A stretch of 64,000 bases of DNA from Peronospora farinosa (taxonomy: Eukaryota > Oomycota > Peronosporomycetes > Peronosporales > Peronosporaceae): NCBI GenBank assembly GCA_947646735.1, contig CANTFK010000726.1, positions 62,001-126,000 of the forward strand, read 5' to 3'. How positions within the stretch are numbered: position 1 is the first letter of the stretch; every line of letters starts with the position of its first letter. Below are positions 33,055-47,601 of the stretch, one piece after another. Below the pieces are notes generated by a model. It was not told where the DNA came from. It ran no database searches and was given only the letters and a program-made list of their open reading frames with translations. The translations under genes and the position numbers were made by a program.

Positions 33055-33715
33055 ATACATAGATCTGTTGCTCTTTGTCTTTGCGTTGGTCCATTTCTTT
33101 ATCACTTGGGCGCACTTGGCCATAATTTCTAGGTCGAACCCCCAGAGCTGGTTCGAGAAACCCTGTCATTGTTTGTCGCTACTATCATTCTCATTCGTCG
33201 TTTCCGACTAAGGTGCAGTCCATGCCTTTGACTATTGATTGCAATGATGACACGACATAGATGTGGTAATTCTCCAATGACATGGATACTATTTGATGGG
33301 GTTTTGGCAATGATGTGGCCAAAATTGTAAAGCCACGGATGACATGTGGAGTATAGATGCCATTTCTGAGAAAATGTTACGAGGAGTCCTTTACGACAAG
33401 TTTTCTTCTTTGCTAAGTCTTGCAGCCTGTTCTTCAAGCCCAGATATACTTGCTAGTAATAAGTGCTCTACGTTAGAAGAGTGTAAGTCTCTCTTCTCTT
33501 ACAGATTTGTTCATTTTCACTTGATCAATATTGCATGACAGGTCCATTCAATCACTTTTGCGAAGATGCCAACTGTCATGTTTGAGTGCGCATTCGTTGC
33601 GGAAACTTCATTGCGCAGATGTTGAAGTAAAGGGAAACTTCTATGACCATCACTCTGCTTCGATCCTCTTTTTTTTTGGTCAATCATTTTGTGATTTTTC
33701 CTATAATATAAGGCC
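33055..33715. other. Intergenic, no confident gene
   Basis: Short frames on both strands show no recognisable domains. It contains the 3' flank of UTP4 and the promoter of the Dr1 gene. A 9-T run lies near 33670. Confidence 0.5.
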
Positions 33716-34413
33716 ATGGCTATGCTGCCGAAAGGTGACGGATGATTCTAATGGGATGACGTGTGATGTAGGCGATGAGACTGATTGCATGTGTGGATAT
33801 GTGGATAACACTCAATAGGAGGAATTGAAAAACTGATGCGGGAGGCAGTGGGTGACGATGTAATGATCTCGAAAGAGACGATCGATTGGGTCAACGAGTG
33901 CACAGGCAGTATGGCGACATTCGACATTCGACGCTCATTATGATAACGTTACTAACTAAGAGATTGCAGCATTTCTACAGCTGATTGGACAGGAGGCCAA
34001 TACAGTTGCAGAAAAAGCAGCAAAGAAGGAAAATTACCGCATCTCACACGAGCACGTGATTACTGCGCTCGAGGTAACTCGTCTTATGACTGACTCTAGC
34101 GGTGTAAAGCCTTTTGTACTAATACTATTGCTGTATACTGATATAGAATCTTGGAATGCAGTACTATGCTGATGAAATCAAAGCTCTTCAAGGTTCCATG
34201 GCGCTAGAAACACAGGTAAACAAGGCCATTCATGCAATGATTGGTAAAGTACCAGTTTTATTAGATGTGATGCTACTGTCGTTGCAGAAAAAGAAAGAGC
34301 GAACAGCCTCGCGGAAAACGGCAATACAAACTACCTCGCGCGACGAGTTGTTGGCTGAGCAGACGGCATTGTTTAAACAAGCATCGTTGAAAGCGACAAA
34401 GGAGGGGTGGTAA
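33716..34413 (+). CDS. Dr1 / NC2-beta, TBP-binding transcription repressor
   Basis: Five short exons were joined by hand: 33716-33734 (19 nt, MAMLPK), 33819-33905, 33970-34073, 34147-34215 and 34288-34413, giving 134 codons. The histone-fold part reads GGIEKLMREAVGDD, ETIDWVNECTA, FLQLIGQEANTVAEKAAKK and YRISHEHVITALENLG, and the tail reads KKKERTASRKTA then ELLAEQTALFKQA. This is the Dr1 pattern, and family length is similar. With NC2-alpha it binds TBP on promoter DNA and blocks TFIIA/TFIIB. The exon 2 donor is either a GC donor (33906) or a GT donor at 33909 that adds one residue; the GC site aligns better. The last intron (34216-34287) is in frame. Confidence 0.88.
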
Positions 34414-34544
34414 GCAATAGCTTCAGCTATAGCGCTAACAGCGCTGCTACAGCAGAAACGGTAAGCGGTATTGATATTGCAATTAATCAACATGTCGAGC
34501 TCAGACAAACAGGAGCATGAAAATGCGTGTGTTTTTGGCAGCGC

Positions 34545-36173
34545 TCACTTGAATTCAACTACAACGCCGCGGTGATCAGACGCATACACTGGGCTGGATA
34601 GGTGCAACATCCCTACGTCCTCTGGAAAGTCCTTCGTGTCTTTGGTAGGTTCCTGACCAATGATCTCGCACTTCTTAACTTGACCTTTACCACGATACAA
34701 CACAAAGTCGATTCGCTTCGACGGGTTGTCACTGGGAAACGTAAACTTGTACTGACGGTCGTCCACGTCCGTTGACCGAGGCTCAGCTTCCTCATGTACC
34801 ATCAACCACGCGTCTTTCATATCCGTAGTCTGACCAAACAGCTCGGCTGTACCACTGAGAAAGCGGACACCACGAGACTGCGGCTCTGAATTCAGATCAC
34901 CGAGAAGCACTTGCGTTTTACCCCGGCCTTGCTGCATGTACTCCCAGATCTCGACCTTCGACTGCTCCCTGGATCGTTCGCTTAGTGACAAGTGAGTCAC
35001 ATACACATCGATTTCGCCCCACTGCGGATAATCAATCACCGCATGGAGGCACAACCGCTGATGTGAGTCATTTGGGTCATTTGGATCACGACTGAGCAGC
35101 AAGTAGTCTGTTGAAATGATCGGATGCTTTGAAAAGATAGCTGGCCCTTCTTCAATGCGTTCGTATGGTTTTCTCGAGTTTAAGTAGCTCATCGCTGCCT
35201 GATACACGTATTGATACCCAGGCAGCCGATCCGCGAGATGCTTCACCTGTCCGTGGTTACCGGGCTCTCCAAAAACGCCGTCATAACGTACTTCCTGAAA
35301 ACCGATGATATCGGCTTGTGCATCATTGACAAATTGTACTAAATGGTCTAGCCGTTTTATGTACTGATTCCACCGACGTCCAGCACCATACACGTCGGAC
35401 GAAGGGTTTGTGTTCCACACATTATACGACAAAATACGCGGCCCGGACGTAGCATCCGAGCATTCGGCTTCTCTATTAACCGATGTTTCGCACCCAAGTA
35501 CTTCATCTGAGTCTGCATAGGGTAACTTCTCCAATGGTACAAACGTGTGTTGGAATACATTGTGCACCGCTTCACGATCAAGCGCTACCACTACGCGGTG
35601 CTTTAAATTAAACTTATTGTCCTCCAGCGTCAGGTAAAAGTTAAAGCCAAACGTCACTTGGCTTGTAAACTGGAACGTCTGGCCGTTGACACCTCTGTAT
35701 TCCTGCAAAATGAACATCTCCGACTCGCCATTGTCTCCTGTCACTTTCAGCGGAAGCACATTGGCCTGCGTCACTTGAATCTCCGATGAGATATGGACGT
35801 TCGCGTGTGTCTTGATGGACTTGACGGCTGCCTCGAAGGCTGCCTGAACGGACGAATCCGTCGTCACATCAGAAGGAAAGATCGGGTCAAGAAGAATACT
35901 ACCGTAAAGCAGCACATTTTTGGTCGATTTATCGTCATGCAGCTCGAAGAGATTGATGGGCTCAAAGGTTTGGCGTATTAAGTGGATACCACCTGGTTTG
36001 GACGATAAGTATCTGTTTGTGAAGGGAGCACCTCCAATAAGCGGCGGCCAGAAATCCCATTGCGGCAAGTGATCAACTGGCATTTCTTGGGCTGTGACGA
36101 CTGATGAGAAGTCTGCGACGTAGTTAAGCAACGTCATTCCTGCCAGAAGGAGCTGCACGCAGTTCGCCATCAT
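34545..36173 (-). CDS. Secreted endonuclease/exonuclease/phosphatase-fold protein
   Basis: A single exon of 542 codons. The N-terminus has a likely signal peptide (MMANCVQLLLAGMTLLNYVA..., cleavage near TAQ-E). Residues about 1-245 form an unrecognised N-terminal region. The C-terminal half is a DNase I-like EEP domain with all active-site blocks: LSYNVWNTN, IIGFQEVRYDG, VYVTHLSLS, LLGDLNSEP, KRIDFVLYRG and YASDHRGVVV. EEP enzymes cut phosphodiester or phosphoester bonds (nucleases, sphingomyelinases, inositol phosphatases). The substrate cannot be read from the sequence. Secretion means it acts in the lumen or outside the cell, possibly on host molecules. Confidence 0.85.
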   Translation of the reverse strand: MMANCVQLLLAGMTLLNYVADFSSVVTAQEMPVDHLPQWDFWPPLIGGAPFTNRYLSSKPGGIHLIRQTFEPINLFELHDDKSTKNVLLYGSILLDPIFPSDVTTDSSVQAAFEAAVKSIKTHANVHISSEIQVTQANVLPLKVTGDNGESEMFILQEYRGVNGQTFQFTSQVTFGFNFYLTLEDNKFNLKHRVVVALDREAVHNVFQHTFVPLEKLPYADSDEVLGCETSVNREAECSDATSGPRILSYNVWNTNPSSDVYGAGRRWNQYIKRLDHLVQFVNDAQADIIGFQEVRYDGVFGEPGNHGQVKHLADRLPGYQYVYQAAMSYLNSRKPYERIEEGPAIFSKHPIISTDYLLLSRDPNDPNDSHQRLCLHAVIDYPQWGEIDVYVTHLSLSERSREQSKVEIWEYMQQGRGKTQVLLGDLNSEPQSRGVRFLSGTAELFGQTTDMKDAWLMVHEEAEPRSTDVDDRQYKFTFPSDNPSKRIDFVLYRGKGQVKKCEIIGQEPTKDTKDFPEDVGMLHLSSPVYASDHRGVVVEFK

Positions 36174-37223
36174 TTTGGAGCTGAGCTTGCGTCAATGTAC
36201 ATCAACTTTACACCATTCAATTGATGTCTGCCACTCGAGGTACATCAGTGTTACACCATTTAGCTACCATCGAAATTATGTCATCAAATATTCAGTCCGA
36301 GCTCCTTTTGGCGAGATCAGTTTATTCGATGCAACGACTACTTTCCAATATCACCCTTACATTCTGAGAAAAAACTCATAAACAATTTGTGGTTGACACC
36401 GCTTGAGACTTTCGCGATCGTTTTGCCTGTATTTGAAACGTTCCGTGCACACGCGTAACGACATTTTACGGGCTCTGGTCGAAAGCTGGGAAACCAACAT
36501 TGGTCCAGATGTCTATGCTCTACAAATTGGCATAGCCTACGTCCCAAGCGGTAAAGGGAAAGACGACAGAAAAAGGCTTGACTTTTCAAGCAGATGGTAA
36601 AATCCATCAGTCTATTGATGGCGGCATACATTTAAACGTGTTTTACGCCTGGAATCGTGACGAGATTTCATGGGGTCATCCAGATTTACGGTAGTAAGCT
36701 CGTAGTCTAGCTGATTCTTAATATGTATAGCTTCTTCGGTTGCTCGCTTGAGCTGAGCTGAGCTGAGCTTCGTGAGCTACCTGTATATATGCAGGAAACG
36801 TTCATGAACAGCGTTTCAAACCGCATTTAAAAAATTAGCTACATGTATTTGTAGGAAACGTCTATGGAGCAGCATTTGACGCCTCATTTGAAAAAAACTT
36901 GCTACATGTATTTGCAAGAAACGTCTACGTTTGACCACATTCGGAGCGAAATTTCGGCGTGCGATACAGCATTCATCATCATTTAAGAGAGCTCAGATAT
37001 TATCACTAACTGCTAGTAATTAGTTTGGCTTGACTATGCCACGAAAGCCTCGACTGATACAAAGCTGGTGGTAGTAAGCATCCCCTTTCCAAGGAGTCAG
37101 TAGCTCACTTCGAGTCAATATAAATACACACACACAATAAAAAACTGAGACTAGGACAGAAGCAGGCCGTGCATTCGAATTTTAGTACTACCAGTCCTTC
37201 CTTAATAATCACACCCAACAATT
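36174..37223. other. Intergenic region with small repeats
   Basis: Contains a GCTGA pentamer run (about 36752-36772) and three diverged copies of a roughly 63-bp unit starting near 36775, 36837 and 36901, each beginning GCTAC(A/C)TGTAT and followed by GAAACGT. Near 36192 and 36240 a short ACATCA...TTACACCATT motif is repeated. A 65-codon plus-strand frame (36403-36600) shows no known domain. No firm gene. Confidence 0.6.
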
Positions 37224-39029
37224 ATGCAGAGCTGGACACTCATTGCGACCATTGTGTCCCTAATTGACTTGGCTGCTGCATCAGGTACCGTCTCTATTTA
37301 CAATATTGATGATCCAATGTTCGGCACGTGTCGTCTCAAAGGCATTTCAGCCTCAAGTGACAATTTCAAGTTGTACGCATCCGTGTCTAATAAAGACTTT
37401 GTACCGAATGAGGCCTGCGCCCGCTGCATTACCGTCAAGCGAGCCGATGATCCGACCAAAACTGTATCGGCCTATGTGCTTGATATATGTGACGGCTGTG
37501 CAAAGGGTACTTTACAGCTCTCGGGAGACGCGATGACAGCTCTGGATATCGCACAGACCGATACAACCACGAGGGTCTCGTACACGTTTGATACGTGCCC
37601 TGCGTCGCTCATGTCGGGTGACATTAAGGCCTGCTTGATGGAAGGCGGCTCGTCCACGTACGTGCCGCTGCAGTTTTACAACTCGCAGAAGGTCATCACC
37701 GGCGCGACGATCGACGGCGTCGCCGCTAAGAAAATGTCGTCCAGTTTCCTATACTCGGCAAACCCGGGCTCACCGTCCACTTCGTGGTATAAGAGCGTCG
37801 ACTTTACGGTTACGTCGGCCGACGGCGAAACTCTGAACGGCAATTTTGCATTTGCTAACACGTCTGGATGTGCCACATCTGACGTGCAATTTTACTCGCC
37901 GTCGGCACCTGGCGGTGCTAATGGAAGCACTGGTGGGTCGAGTGGGGCTATCATTGGCGCTATTTGTGGCGTCATTGGGGCGCTGTTGATCATTGTGGGA
38001 TTGATCTTCCTCGTTCGGCGTCGCAAACGGGGGAAGTTCTTGGATGGTACGGAGAACGACGTGGAGAACCAGTATTTGTCGCCGACATCAAAGCCTAAAG
38101 CTGCACTGGCTGCCACCTTCCGATCGGACCATAACGACCACCAACCTCTGGCTTCACCCACCGCTGACTACGCCGAGACATTCTCACCTGATACTAAAGT
38201 AAGGGTTCCTGGATCACAAATGCAGAACGTAGGCTCACATGTGTCGTCGCCTGTGATCGCTGCTGCCGTTCCAGGTGCGGCCGTTGCTGTTTCGGTTGCT
38301 GTGGACTCTTTAGGTTCGTCCGACCCCTCGTCGACGGCTTCTGCGTCCAACCCGCGTGAAGTATCAGTTAAGCGCTCTCCTTCGCCGAAACCTGTTAATG
38401 CTGTCCCGACCTTTGCATTTAGCAACAACATGACCACAAGTCCTCATAGCTTGACTGTATCGAACGCAAAGGATGCGCCTACGCTAACTGCTCCTGTTGT
38501 GCCTACCCAGTCATTGCGTACTGGGTTTTACGATGATGATGCTGAAGAGGAGCGCTCAAGTTTTGACATTGACGACATGCGTGAAACGGAAGCCCGTGCG
38601 ACTTCGACGCGCCCCATGGACTCACAGCCGTCGTTCACACCGTACATGTCGGCTGGCCCGTATGCCAACACAATGACGTCTCCCCAAGGTAATTCACATG
38701 CCACGAGCCTGCGTCGTCCAAGTTCCAAACAAAGGACGTCTGGCCGTGAATCAGGTCAGTACAACAATGACAGATCAAACCATTCCCCAGCACAAGACGA
38801 TTTGCTCAGCGCGCGTCCGAGCCACTTGACTAACGCTGACTCGACGACGGACTTGCCACTTCGAGACAGCGATGCTTCTTTCCCTGCTCTGCAGAACACA
38901 GATTCATCTACATCGCAGCACAGTCTGGGCTCAACGCGTGAGAGCGGCGGTTACAGTCGTGAGTCCTTGAATATCCTGGGCTACCCATACTCGAAGAAGA
39001 GCGGACGTCACCACAACCTTACAGGTTAG
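37224..39029 (+). CDS. Membrane-anchored expansin-like (DPBB) protein
   Basis: A single exon of 601 codons. A signal peptide (MQSWTLIATIVSLIDLAAAS) precedes a double-psi beta-barrel: MFGTCRLKG, then CARCITVKR and VLDICDGCAKGTLQLSG followed by a DITxxAF-like AMTALDIAQ. Next comes a second beta-rich domain to about residue 230, a Gly/Ser linker, and a single membrane helix (AIIGAICGVIGALLIIVGLI) with stop-transfer RRRKRGK. About 330 Ser/Thr/Pro-rich residues follow on the cytoplasmic side. Expansins loosen cell-wall polysaccharide without hydrolysis. A membrane-tethered form with a large cytoplasmic tail suggests action on, or sensing of, the organism's own wall. The function is inferred. Confidence 0.85.
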   Translation: MQSWTLIATIVSLIDLAAASGTVSIYNIDDPMFGTCRLKGISASSDNFKLYASVSNKDFVPNEACARCITVKRADDPTKTVSAYVLDICDGCAKGTLQLSGDAMTALDIAQTDTTTRVSYTFDTCPASLMSGDIKACLMEGGSSTYVPLQFYNSQKVITGATIDGVAAKKMSSSFLYSANPGSPSTSWYKSVDFTVTSADGETLNGNFAFANTSGCATSDVQFYSPSAPGGANGSTGGSSGAIIGAICGVIGALLIIVGLIFLVRRRKRGKFLDGTENDVENQYLSPTSKPKAALAATFRSDHNDHQPLASPTADYAETFSPDTKVRVPGSQMQNVGSHVSSPVIAAAVPGAAVAVSVAVDSLGSSDPSSTASASNPREVSVKRSPSPKPVNAVPTFAFSNNMTTSPHSLTVSNAKDAPTLTAPVVPTQSLRTGFYDDDAEEERSSFDIDDMRETEARATSTRPMDSQPSFTPYMSAGPYANTMTSPQGNSHATSLRRPSSKQRTSGRESGQYNNDRSNHSPAQDDLLSARPSHLTNADSTTDLPLRDSDASFPALQNTDSSTSQHSLGSTRESGGYSRESLNILGYPYSKKSGRHHNLTG

Positions 39030-39943
39030 CTTTCTGATGCATTGACTGACCGTGTTACTACCACGTGTACACTGGCATGGCAGCAGCTTCCTGTGCGCAG
39101 CTGATGGTAGTTGCATGCACGTACTAGCAGCAGTTCACAGGAAGTTGCTCGCCTCCGTGGCTTTTGTATTGTACGATATGCGGAGTACATTTCTAAACTA
39201 TATCGTGTGTATTTTTGCTCTTCGTGTGTCATGATCGACGGTCTCACAGAGATGCAGTTCTAGGGAATTCGGTACATTATCATTTTGAGTGGCTTCGCAC
39301 GGGACGAACAAGCAAGTATCATTCAAAGAGATTTCATGTAAAGCTCAAGCAAAATGTGAGAACAAAACGCTCGTCATGGCGCTTGAGACACAAAGTGACT
39401 GACTGGACGCCACCTGCGTCTCTTGCTTGACCCAAAAACATGTGAAGTTTGTTTGTACATTGGTGTTATTTATAGTAGGACTACGTTGGACGCGTTCGGA
39501 GCGAGCACGAAAGGATGGATCATCCATGATATTATTCCTTTCGTCAAGATCATGGTCTCTTTCTGTAGTCGTGTGAGCAGTTGATACACCGCATGTTGGT
39601 CCTATGCTGTTGAACTGGCTTTAACCACATTCCACCTGCTACACTTATCGACATAAAGAGACGCCCACTATCGAAAGAAAGTATCAATGTTTGAGAACAA
39701 CCTTGTGCGTTTAAAGCTACTGACGTGCATGTGAGCTACTAAAACTCCAATAAGTTATAACCAGCGTAAAGTAGTAGTGCTCTATACCCGATAACTTGTT
39801 ATAACAGATAAATGGCATTGGTGTTAAAGGTATTAGTTTAGACAAGTTCTTCTGTACTATGGAGAAGAGTATCCATTTTGGCTTTTATATCCCCTCTCAA
39901 AACTGTTACTGCACGTATCCAAGAGCTCATTCTAAAACTACTA
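39030..39943. other. Intergenic, nothing certain
   Basis: Contains short frames without family likeness and a TAAGTTATAACC...AACTTGTTATAAC partial inverted pair near 39753-39806. It holds the PEX1 promoter. Confidence 0.5.
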
Positions 39944-44159
<4,216 letters not shown>

Positions 44160-44306
44160 GAAACGTCATAAAACCTAAATGTAGCCATCTCGTGCTCTTG
44201 AGAGGGTCTGCGTATCGTCACTCTTTCGAAACCTCTTTGTCGAATTATAGTCACTCTTTTGAAATCAAGTAAAAAAACATCTTTTAAGAGCTCTAGGAAG
44301 AAGAAG

Positions 44307-45197
44307 ATGGTGAACATCGTAGGGCTCTCAAGTCTCAACGGCCGTAACAACGACGACCGTCGCCAGGATAGGGATCAATCCAATCAATATTATGCCGGTG
44401 GTGCTTCGGATCGTGGTGGAGGTAGTGGTTTATCGGTTATTGGCCCAGGAAATGGCAACGATCACGTGGCAAACATTATCGGTCGTGCTCAGCAGGACGC
44501 ACGTGCTGCTGTCGTAGCTGGCGACTCGACGCAGCCTCGACACGTGATCACTTTTTACAGGGAAGGATTTACAGTGAATGACGGTCCGTACCGTGCACGC
44601 TCGGACCCGTCGAATCGGCTGTTCTTGGAGGCACTGGAGCAGGGCCATGTGCCACAGGAATTGGAAGGTGAAAACCGCAATGAACCCGTGGAAATTAGTC
44701 TGGTAGACAAGAGAGAGGAGAATTATGTGGCACCACCACCACCTGCTTATACGGCATTCAGTGGAGAGGGACAGACAATGGGCTCAAGTACATATGCAGC
44801 TGAAGCGGTGATTCAAGGAGATGCCCAAGTGGCGAAACGTCCGATGATTGACGACAAGAAACCGACCACAACGTTGCAGATTCGTCTGCATAATGGTCAA
44901 CGGTTGAGAGAGACACTGAATTTGGATCATTCCATTCGTGACTTGCATGCGATTATTCGACTGTATGTGGATTCGTACTGGGAAGATGGAGGAAGTTATT
45001 GTTGACTATTGCTTGTTTGGCAATGATATTGACGATGATTCTTTCTTTGTTGGTGCTTTGAATGCAGGAATGATGCTGGAACACAACCGTACACACTGTT
45101 GGCTGGTTTTCCACCACGACCCGTGTCTACGGACCTGGATCAGACGATTGAACAGGCCGGACTTAAAGGTGCCGCTGTCACTCAGAAGCTCATGTAA
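44307..45197 (+). CDS. p47/Shp1-like SEP-UBX cofactor of CDC48/p97
   Basis: Two exons: 44307-44962 and 45068-45197 (261 codons plus stop). The SEP domain reads ITFYREGFTVNDGPYR and LFLEALEQGHVPQEL. The UBX domain follows with TLQIRLHNGQRL and, across the intron, AIIRLNDAGTQPYTLLAGFP; it ends LKGAAVTQKLM. Such proteins bind the AAA ATPase CDC48/p97 and guide it to membrane-fusion or degradation substrates. The usual N-terminal UBA domain is absent; a Gly/Asn/Arg-rich stretch stands in its place. An upstream in-frame Met at 44259 would add 16 basic residues; the ATG at 44307 is preferred. Directly downstream of PEX1. Confidence 0.9.
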
Positions 45198-45415
45198 AAC
45201 AGTTGCTAGACTGCAATCACACAGTTACATGGTAAGTATCTGAAGCAGTAGCAATCCATGTCGCAGGTAGTGAACAACCTCTTTGGACAGCGGAAGCAAG
45301 AAGAGGTGCGACAAGAACATGGTCATACAATCATTGTCAATATCCGTTTCGCGATTACCTGACACCACGAACATTTTCTTTTTCATAACTAGTCTATCTA
45401 CTTTGTAGAAACGTC
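45198..45415. other. Short intergenic region
   Basis: A possible upstream coding start (ATG at 45270, MSQVVNNLFGQRKQEE) cannot be spliced in phase to the RMI2-like exon by any consensus site I found, so it is left out. Nothing else is seen. Confidence 0.4.
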
Positions 45416-46014
45416 ATGGCTGCAGCACCTCCAAGACGTAGTAGTATTAGTACAGCCAAGGCTTTTGTAGGGCAGATTTACATTGCATTGCAGTCCTCGA
45501 TCCGTTCTACCCCTACTATTGATGGTATCGACTGCTTTCGTCTCTGGGTTCAGGTCGTAAAGCTCATGCCTCTTCTCCCCCCCCCCCTCATTTAGACACA
45601 TACAACTCACTCTATTGTTTTCTTGCATACAGGGCATCGTGATTGCCACGTCTGAAGATCGAAATCAATGCACAGTAGATGACGGCACTGGCATTTTGCA
45701 GCTAGAGCTCAAGATTTTCCTCAAAAATGCACCTCCTGGTATCGATGCTCGACCTCGATTGGGTCAGTGCTGAATGCAGTTTTGACTGACACCACTTGAT
45801 GCCGACTGACTGATTCGTTTGTTGCACAGGTGACTACATTATGGCCATTGGTCCGATGCAGAAGGTAAAGGCAGACATTGACGTCTCCGTACGCACATTG
45901 TTGGCGCATCAGGTTGTCAAGTTGGACGCCAAGTTACAACGCGAACCAATGTGGTATCTGGAAGTGATCGAGTATTGGACGTCCGTCGTGCAAAAGAATC
46001 CCACTACTGCATAG
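45416..46014 (+). CDS. RMI2-like OB-fold protein
   Basis: Three exons: 45416-45553, 45633-45762 and 45830-46014 (150 codons plus stop). A single OB fold is readable: FRLWVQGIVIATSEDRNQCT, VDDGTGILQLELK, GDYIMAIGPMQKV and the tail REPMWYLEVIEYW. This pattern (basic start, DDGTG strand, GDYIM, EP-W-LEV) resembles RMI2, a small subunit of the BLM/TOP3/RMI complex that resolves recombination intermediates. An RPA2-like small OB protein is the alternative. The start at 45416 (MAAAPPRRSS) is the first ATG after a likely intron acceptor, so an upstream exon is possible. Confidence 0.7.
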
Positions 46015-46263
46015 ACATCATTGAGAAAATTATAAACATTTGAACGCAGGAGTGACAGGGTTCGCAGCTGTACATGCACTTTATCCATCCTTGATGAAAA
46101 TGATAACGAGCTCACTGACTGCGGTGCGCTAGTCTCACCTGCTTGGAAATCTTCCGTCGAGATTTCTTCTTCTTTTTCTGTTTTTTTCTTCTTCTTCAAT
46201 TGCTTCACACGTCATAGCAGCAGCAGCATGACCATTAGAAGCTGCTCGAGTGATAACACCAAG

Positions 46264-47379
46264 TTACTCGTCCTTGGGCTTCTGACCCGACTTCTTGGCC
46301 TCCGACGCAGACGGCACACGAGGCGGGAGTTGCTCATTCTCTCCATCTTCCTTCGCTTCTTCTTCCTTCTCGTCAAGTACCTTCTTGTACTGTCCAACAT
46401 CATCTACGCCAAGCCAGTAGTCCAACACAGCCACCAAGATGGCCACAATAATGGCGATCGCCAAGATACCTGCCAAGACAGCCAGGATTGTGTGTTCAGA
46501 AGCCCACTCAATGACAATGTCCACAATTTTGGAAAAGAAGCCTTCCTCCGGCACGGGGCCAGTCGATTCTGCCGTCTTCCAGCCGCTCTCCACAAAGTCA
46601 AGGAATGCAGGGAGCGAGCGTCCGCCCTTGTATCTATACACTTGTCCATCATTGATATAGAAGAGGGATGGGTAGCCATTTACACCAAAGCGTGAGCACA
46701 CTCGACGATGAACGGTGCAGTCTACTTTCGCGACCTTTGTCTTGCTGTCATTCTCCTTCAATGTCCGACTCAATTTGTTCCAAGTAGGTGCCAAACGTTT
46801 GCAATGGCCACACCATGGAGCATAAAACTTAATGAGCCATGGTTCTTTACTATTCAGTACTTGTTCTTCAAACAAAGTCGTAGTAACGTGTACAACTGCA
46901 CTCTTGCGTTCATTCTCCTCTTGTTCAATCACTGCAGCTTTCCGTTGCTCAATAAACTCTGTATAGCTCAAGACAGGCTCTCCAAACTCTTTTTTATAAC
47001 CTTCAGTTACAAATGCGACCATATGGGGCACATCTCGACGATTATTGTAGTCGTACGATTTCCCATCAGCTATGACCTTGAGGGTAGGGTACGAGCCAAC
47101 ACTAAAGCGTTCACAGACACTTTGTTCCATGGTACAATCCACTTTTGCCACGTTTACGTTCGTATCCGAGAGACTGTCAGTCGTCGAGAGTTCATCGATT
47201 AAAGGCGCGAGTTTCTTGCAATGGCTACACCATGGTGCATAGAATTTAATAAACCATACACCAGTACTTGTTTGGTGATCAAAAGTAGCTTCAGTTAGAG
47301 TCACAGGCTCGGCTTGTGCGCCATAAGAGGTCAAAACAAAGGCCGCAAGCACCAGGAACGCACTCTTGGACGACGGCAT
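46264..47379 (-). CDS. Membrane-bound protein disulfide isomerase with two thioredoxin domains
   Basis: A single exon of 371 codons. A signal peptide (MPSSKSAFLVLAAFVLTSYGAQA) precedes a first thioredoxin domain with WCSHC (residues 51-54) and a second with WCGHC (190-193), each followed by VAKVDCT and a cis-Pro (SYPTL, GYPSL). One membrane helix (AVLAGILAIAIIVAILVAVL) lies near residue 315. The tail is charged and ends QKPKDE, with no classical KDEL. Such TMX-like PDIs form and shuffle disulfides in the ER lumen. The first site uses CSHC where most PDIs use CGHC, which may tune its redox potential. Confidence 0.92.
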   Translation of the reverse strand: MPSSKSAFLVLAAFVLTSYGAQAEPVTLTEATFDHQTSTGVWFIKFYAPWCSHCKKLAPLIDELSTTDSLSDTNVNVAKVDCTMEQSVCERFSVGSYPTLKVIADGKSYDYNNRRDVPHMVAFVTEGYKKEFGEPVLSYTEFIEQRKAAVIEQEENERKSAVVHVTTTLFEEQVLNSKEPWLIKFYAPWCGHCKRLAPTWNKLSRTLKENDSKTKVAKVDCTVHRRVCSRFGVNGYPSLFYINDGQVYRYKGGRSLPAFLDFVESGWKTAESTGPVPEEGFFSKIVDIVIEWASEHTILAVLAGILAIAIIVAILVAVLDYWLGVDDVGQYKKVLDEKEEEAKEDGENEQLPPRVPSASEAKKSGQKPKDE

Positions 47380-47601
47380 GGGGAGGATTTGGATTTAACG
47401 TGGTGTACACCACATATGCTCATCTCTTCTAAATAATTAAATTAAATGCAAAAATTATTATTTATTTTACTTACGTCATAATACGTCATAACTGCTATAA
47501 TTGTTTGTTTTAACTACTTAACGTTTGGTGGTATTATACATGTATACGTTTGTCAATCCATGTATGTATACGTTTGTCATTTTGTGTAGCAACAAGTCGA
47601 G
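47380..47601. promoter_or_regulatory. AT-rich divergent promoter
   Basis: About 220 bp separate the start codons of the minus-strand PDI gene and the plus-strand WW-HsdR-like gene. The region is AT-rich and has two near-copies of ATGTATACGTTTGTCA (about 47536-47580). It must hold both promoters. Confidence 0.6.

Noticed and set aside
45270..45352. Upstream first exon for the RMI2-like gene (MSQVVNNLFGQRK)
   Set aside because: No consensus donor joins it in phase with the next exon.
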